Part shown: in pieces, positions 11,445 to 22,384 of the stretch
Layout: every line of letters begins with the position of its first letter
Numbering within the stretch: position 1 is the first letter of the stretch
Origin: Cryptomeria japonica
Lineage: Eukaryota > Streptophyta > Pinopsida > Cupressales > Cupressaceae
Reading direction: 5' to 3'
DNA length: 64,000 bases
Assembly: GCF_030272615.1 (NCBI RefSeq)
Contig: NC_081409.1
Coordinates: forward strand, 648,742,468 to 648,806,467
The notes under the pieces: generated by a model
The model's input: only the letters and a program-made list of their open reading frames with translations
The model's database searches: none
Told to the model about the DNA's origin: nothing
Translations under genes and position numbers: made by a program

Positions 11445-14400
11445 CTAGGAGAGGAGTGAAATGGAAGGAGTGGATGATATGGTAAAGCTATGTGAGTTCT
11501 CAATAGGGCTGGCAATATGCTCAATAGATTCTTTGTTGGAACCACTCTTAGGACTATTAATATCAAGAGGTGCTTGCACCAGTAGAGGAGATTTGCATTC
11601 AGAATTAGTAGCCACAACACTAGGTTGTTCACACTCGATTCCTTGGCATTGAAAATTGTTTGTAGGATGTTCCTGTTGACTAAATACCTTAGGAGATAGT
11701 GGGAGTTGATCAACATGAAAGATATACTCACCACATCCCATGTCTTTAATCTTGAACTTTTCTTTTAGCTCTGTTTGCTTTGATGTAGAAGCTTTTAATG
11801 ATTATAGATCCACATATGTTGATGAAGGAATAGCTTCTCGATTGACTGGGATTGTTATTTTTGATCTAGGTCACAGATTGTTGCAATATATGAATGGATT
11901 TGGGTCAGCTTTGATGGTCACTTCAGCTTCATTGTGTGGAAACTTGATACATCGATGATATGTAGATAGGACTTCTTTCATCTCATGAATCCATGGAAGT
12001 CCTAGCAATATATTGTATGTGAGATCTAGGTCTAGGACTTGACAAACCACATCCTTTGTAACTGGCCCAACTTGGAGAGGTAAGGTGATTGTGCCTTTGG
12101 ATGAATGCTCTTCATCATCATATGCCTTGATGGTAATTTTGTTTGTAGAATTCACAGCTTTATCAGAATATCCCAATTGTTTAATAGTGCTCAATGTACA
12201 AATGTTTAGACCTGCTCCTCCATCTATCAGGACTCATTTGATTCTATGTTTGTGTATGAAGGCTTCAATGTGTAAAGGTGCATTATGTGGTTGACTTACG
12301 GAGGTGTCATCAGCTTCTGTGAATGTAAGGGAGTGTGGAACAGAAAGGTATCCCACCATGGCTTGAAACTGGTCCACATTCAGATCAGTAGGGACAAAAG
12401 TATCTCTCAAGATTTTGTCAAGAATGGATTTATGTGCAGGAGATATGCGCAAGAGTTCAAGTATGGAGATGAGTGCGAGTGTCTTCCCTAACTGTTCTAC
12501 AAGGTCATACTCAAGTTTGGTTGATGAGGAAGTGGTGTTTTTAGCTGGAGCACCTTGCAAAGTGAATTTACCTCAATGAGTTGTAACATTACATTCAGAG
12601 GTAGGTTCGGAAGAAGATCCAACGCCTTTCAGAATGATCTTGGGTCTCTAGGTAGAATTCTCAAGGGTTTTGTCCTTGATGATAATGGTAGAGACATAAT
12701 TGTCCATCGAGATGTGATTGATGGTTGAATCATAGTTATAAGATGCTCTGGTATAGTTGGTTTGGTCATCTGTGGCTGCAGCTTTTCCCTTGTCATGCTT
12801 TGGGAATGGTTCCTTAAACATTTCATGTTCTTGATTGGATGAGTGCCCTTCAATCTCAATGTCACCTCTATGAATGAGATCTTGTATGATGTTCTTCAGT
12901 CAATGACAAATTCCTATCTTATGACCCTTGCTCTTATGAAATTCACAATATTCATCATCATTCCACCAATTTGGTTTAACCTTTGGTTCATATGGAGGAA
13001 AATTTGGAATAGTGATTACCTTGTTTGCCACTAGCTTTTTGAAAACTGACTCAAGTGGTTCTCCCAATGGAGTGTACTTCCTTCGTGATTTAGAAGTTGT
13101 TTGAGTATTCACCTAATTTGATCCAGAAAAAGCAAATTTGGGTCGCACTGTATTGGCATCAACAACACCATCATTGACTGTGTTCTTTTTTTTATTCTAA
13201 AATCTTGGCTTGTCTTTTCCTTTAAAGTCATCTTTGTTTTCCTTGAATATCTTAATGACTCCTTGTTCAATTAGGGCCTTCTTTGTTGCTAAGCCTTTTT
13301 CAATGACGTCCTTGAAGGTGGACAAACAAGCTTTCCTTAAGTCATAACCAATCTCTTTGTTAACATTTTGGGTGAACATTTCTACCATTTGTTTTTGTGG
13401 AATTTCACAAGAGCATTTGCTGGCTAGATTCCTCCATCTTTGTAAAAATGATGCAAAAGACTCTCCCTCTTTTTGCTTGGTGTTGCACAAAGTAGTGACT
13501 GATATTTATGTCTCTATATTGTAGGAGAAATGTTGAATAAATGCCTCTGCTAAGTCACCCCATGACTTAATAACAGGTGGAAGTTGGGAGAACCATTCCA
13601 TAGCTTGATCACCTAGGCTTTGTGGGAATAATCTCATCAAATATGTCTCTTCTACTGCTATCTCAATGCAAGCTGTGAAAAATTGTCTTATGTGTGCCTT
13701 AGGATCCCCTTTTCCTCTATACTTATCAAATTTAGGTGTCACAAAGTGTGTAGGAAAAGGAGGCATTGGAATGCTCTTGTCAAATGGATAAGGACATATG
13801 TCTGTCATTATGTGTGTTGGCTTCGGTGTATTTATGTCCTCCATTTTCTTTTGTAAGTCCCTGATTTGTTGCTCCAAATTGCTCTTAGGTGGAGATTGAC
13901 TTCTTGGACCATACCCCATGCTTGAGGCACCAATTGGAGGAGAAGAATGTTGCATATATGGATGATATTGATCATACACATGTTGATATGGAGGAGGTCT
14001 ATAGTGATGCTGCATATATGGACCACTTGGTATAGATTCATGTTGAGGAACGAAATATCTATTTTGTCCATGTATACCATACTCTACAGGCATGTCATGT
14101 TCTAATGTATTGCCCCCAAATTTGACACGGGGTTTCCTTGTGTCCAAATTTTGAGCATGCCTTTGAATATCCAATTGCTTTGGTGGTTGATCCTTAGCAT
14201 TGATATGTGATTGAGCATATTTCTCTACATAAGACTTCCATAATGGTTTGTGAAGGTGAGTATCATATACTTGACCATGTGTATGTGGGACCTTTGGTTT
14301 TTGAAACAAAGATGATGGTGATTCAGGCACAAGATGTGGTCTTCTATTGCCTCCACTATTAGGCCTCCTTTGATCCATGTTGGAGTGAGGTTGTTGCAAA

Positions 14401-14717
14401 GGTCGATTTTCCATTATTTGAGACATGTCAAAATCATGAGGTATCTTGGCTCCACTTTGTGCCATGATTTGTAAGAAGTATTGTCTATCCCTCCTCATTA
14501 TTTCCTCAACCAATCAATTGAAATGGGGATCCATAATGGATTCTTCCACATCTACTGAATGTACTGAAAAGTTGTCCATATCATCAATGTGTGTATCATT
14601 GTTGTTTGTAGTGTCCATGTTCTCAACATTTGGAATGTTTCTATAGGCATCCATGTCAGGTAATGTAGTATGATTAGAATTGAAAAAGACATCATTGTCA
14701 TACTCATAAGAACTCAT
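11445..14717 (-). pseudogene. Element H: gypsy gag-protease pseudogene (Tat-like)
   Basis: One minus-strand frame runs 3.3 kb from ATG at 14717 to TAG at 11445. It has ten internal stops (three TAG, five TGA, two TAA) and no obvious frameshift. Order: Gln/Pro-rich N-terminus; retrotransposon Gag domain (KYRGKGDPKAHIRQFFTACI, DQAMEWFSQLPP, AEAFIQHFSYNIET, and past the TAA SFASFLQRWRNLASKC); a CEFHKSKGHKIGIC knuckle of the CxxH..H..C form common in Tat/Ogre gags; and an aspartic protease with VLIDGGAGLNIC (catalytic Asp-Gly-Gly) and YNILLGLPWIHEMK. Gag would package RNA and the protease would mature it. The reverse transcriptase expected next is absent, so the element could not replicate alone even before decay. 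Stops of all three types indicate an old copy. Confidence 0.85.
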
Positions 14718-17318
14718 GTTTGTGGACTCTTGAGCCTCTTTAGTTTCTCTCCTAGATTTTTGAAGATGGGTTTCAACCGTGAACTAGGTATTGACCGAGA
14801 TGTGTGAAACTAGATGAAAATGGAAAAAGTATGAAAGATCAAGAGTTGGATGGAATGTAAATGAATCTGATGTATACTTGCAATGTCCAAAGTGTAAGAC
14901 CAAGTATGTATGTAGTAGAGTAGGTGTGACTTCCAAAGAGAGAATAGTTTCTCTTGATGAGGTAAGTTGACCTTGACTCTAAGTAAGACCAAATGAGACC
15001 CAAAGGTGATAGACCTTGATGAGGGACCACTTAGCAAAATGTTGTTGTATGTAGTGTGTTGACAAAGTGTGATGAGGACAAGCAAGTGACCTTTTGACTC
15101 AAGTTTAGATAAATGTAAATTTAATGCAAGATGTAAAGCAATGATGGACTTTGTGAGACCCAAAGACAAGTTGAATGCTAGATGAAAACCTGGAGAAACA
15201 ACCTAGGAAGCTCAAGAATTCTGAAACTAATTGCTCTTGTTTGTTGGACTATAAAATTTTTCCAATTTGTGAAGTTGTTGGTTGTGACCAAATTTGAATG
15301 TTTGACTATTTTTTCATGACAAGAGGACACAATGTTGATGAGGACTCAATGTTTGCAAGTGTTTAGACTCAAAATGACTCCAAAAAAAGTGTCTGATTTG
15401 ATGTAAAAATATTTTGCATACACTTGAAGACACAAAAGACATAATGTTTTGTTGTTTGGTCTTGAATGTTTTGAATGTTTAAAATAAGTCAAGCACAATT
15501 CTTATGGCTGGCCAAGACGATAGTTGTTGATCCCACATGAGGTTTTACCCCCGAGGCTACGCTATTCAGAGCGGATACTTAGATTCTTGACCTCATTGGC
15601 TCCACCCTCGGCATTCACTTCTTGGGTCAGCCAAGCATCAGTCCCCACGAAAACTCCCCATGGCGAACTTTGTATCTCTACTAAGAACTGTATGTGTGTG
15701 GGTTGCTAGCAGAGGTCTGACCTCCTGCCTCAACAACTAGAAGGATTTTGGCTTCTAAAATAAAAAGGTGCTAGTAAGGGCATCCACTCACGTGGCCATA
15801 CATGCGACACTTTTAGCTCTGTAAATACAGAAGCCTCCTAGCCGGTAGGGGTTACGCCCTACAACTGATCAAATAAATTTGATCAAACGGGTTTATGGGG
15901 AGACATAGTGTCGGTATGAACTAATCAGCACACGTTATCCATAGTTTTCACCATGAATATAGTTGTTTTTAGTGGTTCAGAAGAGGTGGGTTTTCCTCGC
16001 TACCACTTGGGTCGTTCTTTTCTCACTAGTAGTCCTAATGATCACACGGGAAGATAGACCCTTTAAAGATTAAACAAAAAAAGCCTATTGCTTAAGACAT
16101 AAAAGACAATGATTCAATTTTAGTGCACCAATTGAAGTGTTTGCGAGTCTATGAAAATAAGGCACACAATAAAAATCCAAAAACCCTTGCTAAAGACCTG
16201 CAACAAAGATTTATTAGTAGTTTGGATTGTTTGAAATAATCACCCCTTCCTGCAAGCACACAAGTTAGGTAAATTTTAGATCCAAAAGACTTTGTGAAAT
16301 AGGGGCCTTCAACAATGCATTTTGTTGACCAATTCAAAGATCTGAGTTATCATAAAGAAAGACCAACTGTAAAATTTCAAGAGATTTCTAGAAATGTAAG
16401 AAAATCCAAAAAATTTGTTAATTTGCTCCAAAAATTAATTTTTTATGAAAAATCATAAAAAATTCATATAAAATGCAAAATCGATCCAAAAAATATGAAA
16501 TTTTTACTGGAGAGTCCTGATGGTCTTCCAAACCCGCATAAAAAAAATTTCTACAACAAATCCAAGCAGCTTATGAGATATGAGTAATATAATGCAAAAC
16601 CCTAATTTTCAAAGATCTGATTTTTGAAGAATTATTTTGCATCAAATTTAATATAAAAAAGAATAGATCCTGTGTATAATTCTGAGAGATTTCCAAAAAT
16701 GTAAGAAAATCCAAAAATAATACTAATTTTCTCTCAAAATTAATTTTTTATGAAAAATCATAAAAAATTCATATAAATTGAAAAAGTGATCCAGAAAATT
16801 GGAAATTTTTACTGAATTCTTTTGATACTTTTCTTGACCTGCACAAAAACTTTGATGCCAAAATTCGAAGTCATTTGTGAGATCTGATCAAAATAAGCAA
16901 AAACTCTAAGTTTTAAAGATCCGATTTTTAGGGAAATATTTTGCATTAAAATTAAAATAAAAAAGAATAGATCCTATGTATAATTATGAGAAATTTCCAA
17001 AAATGTAAGAAAATCCAAAAAATTCTCTCATTTGCTCTCAAAATTAATTTTTTTTGAAAAATCATAAAAAATTCATATAAAATGAAAATCTGCTCCAAAA
17101 ATTCTGAATTTTTGATTGAGAGCTTCTGATACTTTCTTCAACCTAGAAAAAACATTTGGTGCAAATTTTCCAAGCCGTTTGTGAGATATGATCAAATCTC
17201 TCCAAGATCTTGATTTTGTGTCCAAAACCCTAGCTGCACAAGGTTATTCTCCAAATTGTTTTACAAAACAGCAAGGTTAGAAAAATCTACAAAAAATATA
17301 GATCTAACAAAAAACCAT
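14718..17318 (-). other. Element H: long leader between primer site and gag
   Basis: These 2.6 kb between the primer-binding site and gag code for no recognised protein. The segment at about 15500-15960 is less AT-rich than its surroundings. From 16340 to 17320 it is very A-rich and carries the 305-bp tandem repeat. Long leaders are typical of Tat/Ogre-like and other large plant gypsy elements. Confidence 0.55.
16381..17250. repeat. Three tandem copies of an approximately 305-bp unit in H leader
   Basis: The motif GAGATTTC..GAAATGTAAG followed by AAAATCCAAAAA and TTAATTTTTTATGAAAAATC begins at 16381, 16686 and 16990, giving offsets of 305 and 304 bp. Each copy also has a C-poor stretch near CCAAATTC(A)AAG..GAGATATGA and an AAAACCCTAA-like end. 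The third copy is partial. Copies are clearly diverged, so the array is old. Confidence 0.85.
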
Positions 17319-17336
17319 GTCTCACGGGGTGTGCCA
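17319..17336 (-). other. Element H: putative primer-binding site
   Basis: On the minus strand, TGGCACACCCCGTGAGAC lies 3 nt (TTT) after the LTR end. It begins with TGG, complementary to a tRNA CCA end. It is not the initiator-Met site seen in the copia elements; the tRNA is not identified. Element G has the same 3-nt spacing. Confidence 0.55.
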
Positions 17337-17339
17337 AAA

Positions 17340-18116
17340 TGTATATGGTGAAAATGGATAACAATAATAACGATATTGAAAGGCTAAATGAATTCAACCA
17401 CAAAACCCTAGCCTAACAACAACAAAGATCCACCATAACATATGAAAATTACCTAAGACAATGCAAATCAAATGAAATCACAAAGATTATACCATCACAT
17501 GTCCAATAGGGTTTGGATCTCCATTCTTCCTATCTCCATTGATCTTGCATGATATATTTGCTCTCAGATTTTATGTGTGCACAATAGCTCAACAAAGAAC
17601 GGAATGTGGTTGCAAGTAGGATTGCCTATGTTCAAAAGCGTAGTGTAGTCAAGTAGTCAACGGGGGGTTTGATAATGAAGGAAGCATCTCCTTATATAGA
17701 AGACACTATATGAAATGGAGGGATAAGATTGAGAGGTGTAAAAGGAGGTCGGCTATGATTAGAGGGTAGGTAAAAGAAATAATAAAATAATGAAAGGGGT
17801 AGGTAGTGTATGAATTAAGAGATGAATGACATGTGTCATGTTAGAAAAGGTTAATGAATTAATTAAATAAATAAAGATTCATTTAATTAATAGGAGGAGT
17901 GAGATCAATTAAATAAAAAAGATATTTATTTAATTTAGGAAAAGGATAATTTAAATAAATAAATGTATTTATTTAAATGAGAAATAAGGTTAGAAGAGGA
18001 TAAATGAATTAATTAAATAAATAAGGGTTTATTCAATTAATAGAAGAATTAGGCTTAGATAATTAAATAAATAAAGATATTTATTTAATTAGACATAAAA
18101 ATTTTAGGTGTCTACA
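17340..18116 (-). mobile_element. Element H: right LTR (5' LTR of a minus-strand element)
   Basis: The 777-bp LTR is bounded by TGTATATGG and TGTCTACA (TG...CA). The right border abuts copia A coding sequence, and ATAGC (18117-18121) is the expected first five bases of the target site. A minus-strand TATA box (TATATAAGG) lies at 17690-17698. Near its minus-strand start it has AT-rich TTAATTAAATAAATAAA runs. A related copy in the opposite orientation lies at 36620-37392, which confirms this is a mobile unit. The matching left LTR was not found. Confidence 0.8.
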
Positions 18117-19971
18117 ATAGCCTTTGCATACCAATCTTGTCTCATTCTCTGTGACTCGTCCTTGTTCATTCCATTTATTCTAAAACACCTACTTAGTCCC
18201 TATTACATTTTTGTCCACTGGTTTGGGTACTAGCTCCCATGTCTGATTCTTTTATATCTGATTCAATTCTTCTTTCATTGATTTTACCCAACTTTCTTTC
18301 TTTCTTACCTCTTCATATGATTTATGTTCAATAAAAGAAAGAAAATAGTAAGTTGCTTGTTCATTTACCTCTATAACACTTCTTCTTGTCTGAAATCATT
18401 TGTTTTTGTCTTCAAATATTTGATCTTTTGAATGGTTCCTCTACACATATTTTGGGGTCTTGATTGCTTGCTCAAGCTCTTCTTTGTCTTCTTTAGTTTC
18501 TTTTGTCTTTTCCACATTGTTATCTTCTTGATCTATATTTTCTTCTACAACAACTAGAATGATCTCATATTCAATCTCGTGAATGAGTTCAGGAGTAGTC
18601 TGATCCCATGCCTCACATACTTTCACATTTGTACTTTCCACTATCTTGTTCAATCTCTTATTGTAACACTAGTAGTCTTTGTTATTCATAGCATATGCCA
18701 ATAATACTCCTTCATTTGATATGGTATCAAACTTTCCAAGATCATTTTCATCTCTCTTGATGTAGCACTTACTTCGAAATATTCTGAAATACCTCACATT
18801 AGGAGGTCTTCCATTTCATAGCTCATAAGGTGTCTTAGTATGATACATTGTTATCTATACCTTGTTAAGAATGTATACAATAGTATGCACAACTTTTTTC
18901 CAACACACATTAGCCAAATTAACATCCTTCATCATAGTTATAGCCATATCAATAAGAGTCCTATTCTTCCTTTCTACCACACCATTCAGTTGAGGAGTTC
19001 TCGGAGTAAAAAGATGTCTTCTAATACCATATTCCTTACAAAAAATGTCAAATTCATTTGAAGTAAATTCTCCACCTCTATCAGATCTTAGACACTTGAT
19101 TTTAGCATCAACTTTATTTTCTATCATTGATTTGAAAAACTTTAAACCTTTCAAAGGCTTCATATTTTTCTCTTAAAAATGTAACCCATGTCATCCTAGA
19201 GTAATCATCAATAAATAATATGAAATACCTTTCTCCATAAAATCTTCTTGTCCCTGTAGGCTCACATAGATCTGTATAAATAATCTCGAAGTGATATGAA
19301 GTAGAATACTCCTTTTTCTTGAAACTTCTCTTTGCCTGCTTCCCTGATTGACATTCCCTAAAAACAGTATCAGTAGTCTTGATAATCTTTTGTGATTCTC
19401 TTACTGCTTTAGTATTATTGATATTTATCATGTTATCAAAATTAACATGTCCCATCCTTTTATGCCATACGAAGACTCATTGCTCTGATCTATCTTTTAT
19501 GTAATAATCATTTCCAGTTGTCCTAACACCTTCTGCTACCATCTTTCTAGTTTTTCCTTTTTTGATTATACATCTGATATTGGTGAGCACAACTTCATAA
19601 CCTCTATTACACATATATCTAACACTCAACAAACTATGTCTCAAACCTTCTACATAATATGCATCATCAGTTTTATGCTTACCATCAATCAAGATGCTTC
19701 CTATTCCACAACTCGGTGCAACTTCCTCTCCTACAAACTTTACTAATTTACCATCATACTTGATATTAATGAGCTTGTTTTTATCTATTGTCATGTGATT
19801 TGAACATTCGGAGTCAATGACCCAAGATCTTGGTTCTACCTTAGCATATAGTGCAGTATTCTCTTTGGGTCTTCCAAACCTATCCTGATTATTCTCTTCT
19901 ATAGCCATGAATAAAGATTTTTCATTTGAGTCCTCACCATCTTCTTCTTCTTCAGATGAATGTGTCTCCAT
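18117..19971 (-). pseudogene. Copia element A: protease-integrase-RT pseudogene
   Basis: Minus-strand Ty1/copia pol. Order: protease WVIDSECSNHMT (canonical copia DSGCS; here the Gly is Glu, so probably inactive) near 19840; GAG-pre-integrase and integrase core with YTDLCEP and FIDDYSRMTWV (19300-19190); RSDRGGEF and NGVVERKNR (D and E of the DDE set) in a second frame from 19163; integrase C-terminal part; then the start of reverse transcriptase (SWVKSMKEELNQI..NQTWELVPKP, NKWNEQGRV, TRLVCKGY). A frameshift lies between 19163 and 19114, and TAA/TAG codons break the RT start, including TAG where copia RT normally has the Trp of TKWVF. The RT is cut at 18117 by the LTR of H, and its remainder should lie beyond H's lost left end. 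Confidence 0.88.
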
Positions 19972-20034
19972 AGAAAAAAATATTGTTATCCATTTATCTC
20001 TATCATCTGTCCATTTCTTAAAATCACATCTTCT

Positions 20035-20882
20035 CTATCTATTTTTCTTTTCATCGTCATTAGATTTAATGTAGTCTTCTTTATATATATATATAGAAGT
20101 ATAATGACCAATTCTTCCACAATTAAAGCATTTTAAGGGTAACTTACCTTTGTATTTTCTAGTCCCTCTCTTTAGTCTTCTTATAACATTTTCTTCAATC
20201 ACATCAAAGTTCTCACTTGTTTCCAATTCATCTCCTGGTATCCTTGAAACATTAAATGTAGCTTCTTTTCGATAGGATTTTATGTCTTTCATCTCTCCAA
20301 TTTCATAGGTAGACAACTTTTTGATAAGTTTATCAATCAAATAGTTATTCAGATCATGATATTCTTCAATTGCACACTTCTTTAGTTTATAGGTTTGGTT
20401 AATGTAAATAGGATATTTCTGATAACATCACTTTCTTGTAAAATTCCACCAACAACTTGGATAGCCTCTGTGGTATCATTCACTCTATATATGTAGTTCT
20501 CAATGCTCTCATCATCAACCATTCTAAAACCTTTAAATTTTTCTTTCAAATTCAAAAATCTAGCTTATTGGGTCTTTAGATCACCTTCATATGCATAACA
20601 TAACTTATTCCAGAATTCCTTAGCTTATTTCAATCCTTTAACCTTACCAAATACTTCATCACTTGGACAACTGATAAGTATTGTTCTAGCCTTTGCATTT
20701 GTCTCCTAAAATTTAAGTTCATCTAGAGTCAAAGGTCCCTTATGAACTCCTTTATAACCAGTCTGAGTAATCTCCTAGATTCCATTCTCCAGTGTTTCCC
20801 AGTAGGATTTCCTTATTTCCTTCCTATAAGAAAATTTTATTCCATCAAACATTGGCGCTTTAACATAAAGTTCATGTACCAT
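20035..20882 (-). pseudogene. Copia element A: gag pseudogene
   Basis: A plausible start is ATG at 20882 (MVHELYVKAPMFDG), followed by Gag of the copia UBN2 type (EFWNKLCYAYEGD; ARFLNLKEKFKGFRM) with several in-frame stops. It ends with one zinc knuckle, CFNCGRIGHYTSIYIYKEDY, in which the last Cys has been lost. Gag would form the particle and bind RNA. It lies directly downstream of the primer-binding site and upstream of protease, the normal copia order. Confidence 0.75.
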
Positions 20883-20928
20883 TTTTGGATCTACCTCAAG
20901 CAGTTAACCTTTTGAAAGAAGAACCAAT

Positions 20929-20941
20929 TCTCTGAAACCAA
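20929..20941 (-). other. Copia element A: decayed initiator-Met primer site
   Basis: Minus-strand TTGGTTTCAGAGA differs at two positions from TTGGTATCAGAGC, the usual copia site complementary to initiator tRNA-Met. It sits 4 nt inside the LTR border, where it should be. Confidence 0.6.
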
Positions 20942-20945
20942 TTTT

Positions 20946-22341
20946 TGAACACATGATAGGATAAAGAGGTGAGGTGAATCAGTCTAAAATGTTAAAGTAG
21001 ATTAATTATAATAGCATCAACTTACTTAGCAACAACACATTAATTATCAACACATGAGCATAAACACATGAACACTAGATTTATGTGGGAAACTCAAATA
21101 GGGAAAAACCTCAATGATAACATAAATCACAATATGAACATAAATGATTGCAAATTTTTAGGCTCATCACCAAGGAGTGACAACACCTGAAATAATTAAG
21201 ACTAAGGCACACTACCTTAGGGAAAGAAACAAGGACTTGCACAACTAAGACTCACTGCTTTAGTGCAAGATACACATTGTTGTTGAAGCATTCACTGTCA
21301 ATCAAAAATGTAGGAAATAGCTGAATTGAAACTGAAAAGGATTCTCCTAAACATGAAATTGTCCTTGAGAAACTAGATCAAGTGACCAAGATCATGGCAA
21401 ACATCTCCAATAACTTCTTTTTTCACAACACATTGTCTTACTGAATGTATCACCTTAAAAGATCTTTTGAATCCAACTTTGGCACATTCACAATCTCAAA
21501 TATACTAGAATATCATTTACATAAATTTCTCATCAATTCACACACAATTTAGTTTTCCATACTCTACAACTCATCCATCTGCACTCCTTAAATATGAGAT
21601 ACAACATTGAAAACCTAATTGATGAATAACCAAAACATAATAAGCAATATTACACAAAATAAACTACCTAGACCAAAAATACTCAAAACTATCCACTTTA
21701 GGAGAAAGAGGGAACCAAAACATATTACAATACATCCTTCCAAGATTAATCCAACAATCCTCACATGCTAATACATTCTCCAAAGTTATTACCAAACCTA
21801 ACATGTAGATATAGCATTTAGTTGGCCACAAATAGTCATCTTTTGATGCAAAATACTCCATGGGGATCTCCACATGCCATGGTGAGACACATAACAACAT
21901 CCTAATACAACTTCGAACTCATGTCTAGAACAAAAGAATATGATCAAAATAAGATAACTTAATTAGACACATCAAGTCATATTATAACTAAAGATCTTGC
22001 ACATAAACTATCAACAAAGCTCTCTTGTGGAACAAAGAAACCATCTGAGAAACATACAAAGAATACTACACATGCCATGAAACAACATTAACTAAACTGC
22101 AACATAATTTGCAATATATTTGGAGGGTTCTAAAGGCTTCCTAGAACATTCTAATAGACACTCTTCCTACCAAAGAACAGAGATAACTATCCCAAAAAAT
22201 ACACAACCAACACCAAAAGTACTAAACTCAATCTATAACACAAAGCATAACTGCAACAACCAAGAGCATATCTAGACAAACATCCATCTGGATAACCAAG
22301 TTCAACATCAATGAGAACCAGACAAGCTCATGCTTCCAACA
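20946..22341 (-). mobile_element. Copia element A: right LTR (5' LTR, minus strand)
   Basis: About 1,396 bp, from TGAACACATG to GCTTCCAACA on the plus strand; on the minus strand it starts TGTTGGAAGC and ends next to the primer site. It contains TGTGGGAAACTCAAATAGGG then AAAAACCTCA, a motif also present in the LTRs of B and E and typical of SIRE/Maximus-like copia LTRs. The right border touches a (CT)n microsatellite. The second LTR is not in the window. Confidence 0.65.
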
Positions 22342-22342
22342 C

Positions 22343-22344
<2 letters not shown>

Positions 22345-22381
<37 letters not shown>
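22345..22381. repeat. (CT)n microsatellite
   Basis: About 18 CT dinucleotides directly follow the copia A LTR border, then CTCCTCCTCC. Pyrimidine-rich tracts continue intermittently to about 22850. Confidence 0.9.
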
Positions 22382-22384
<3 letters not shown>

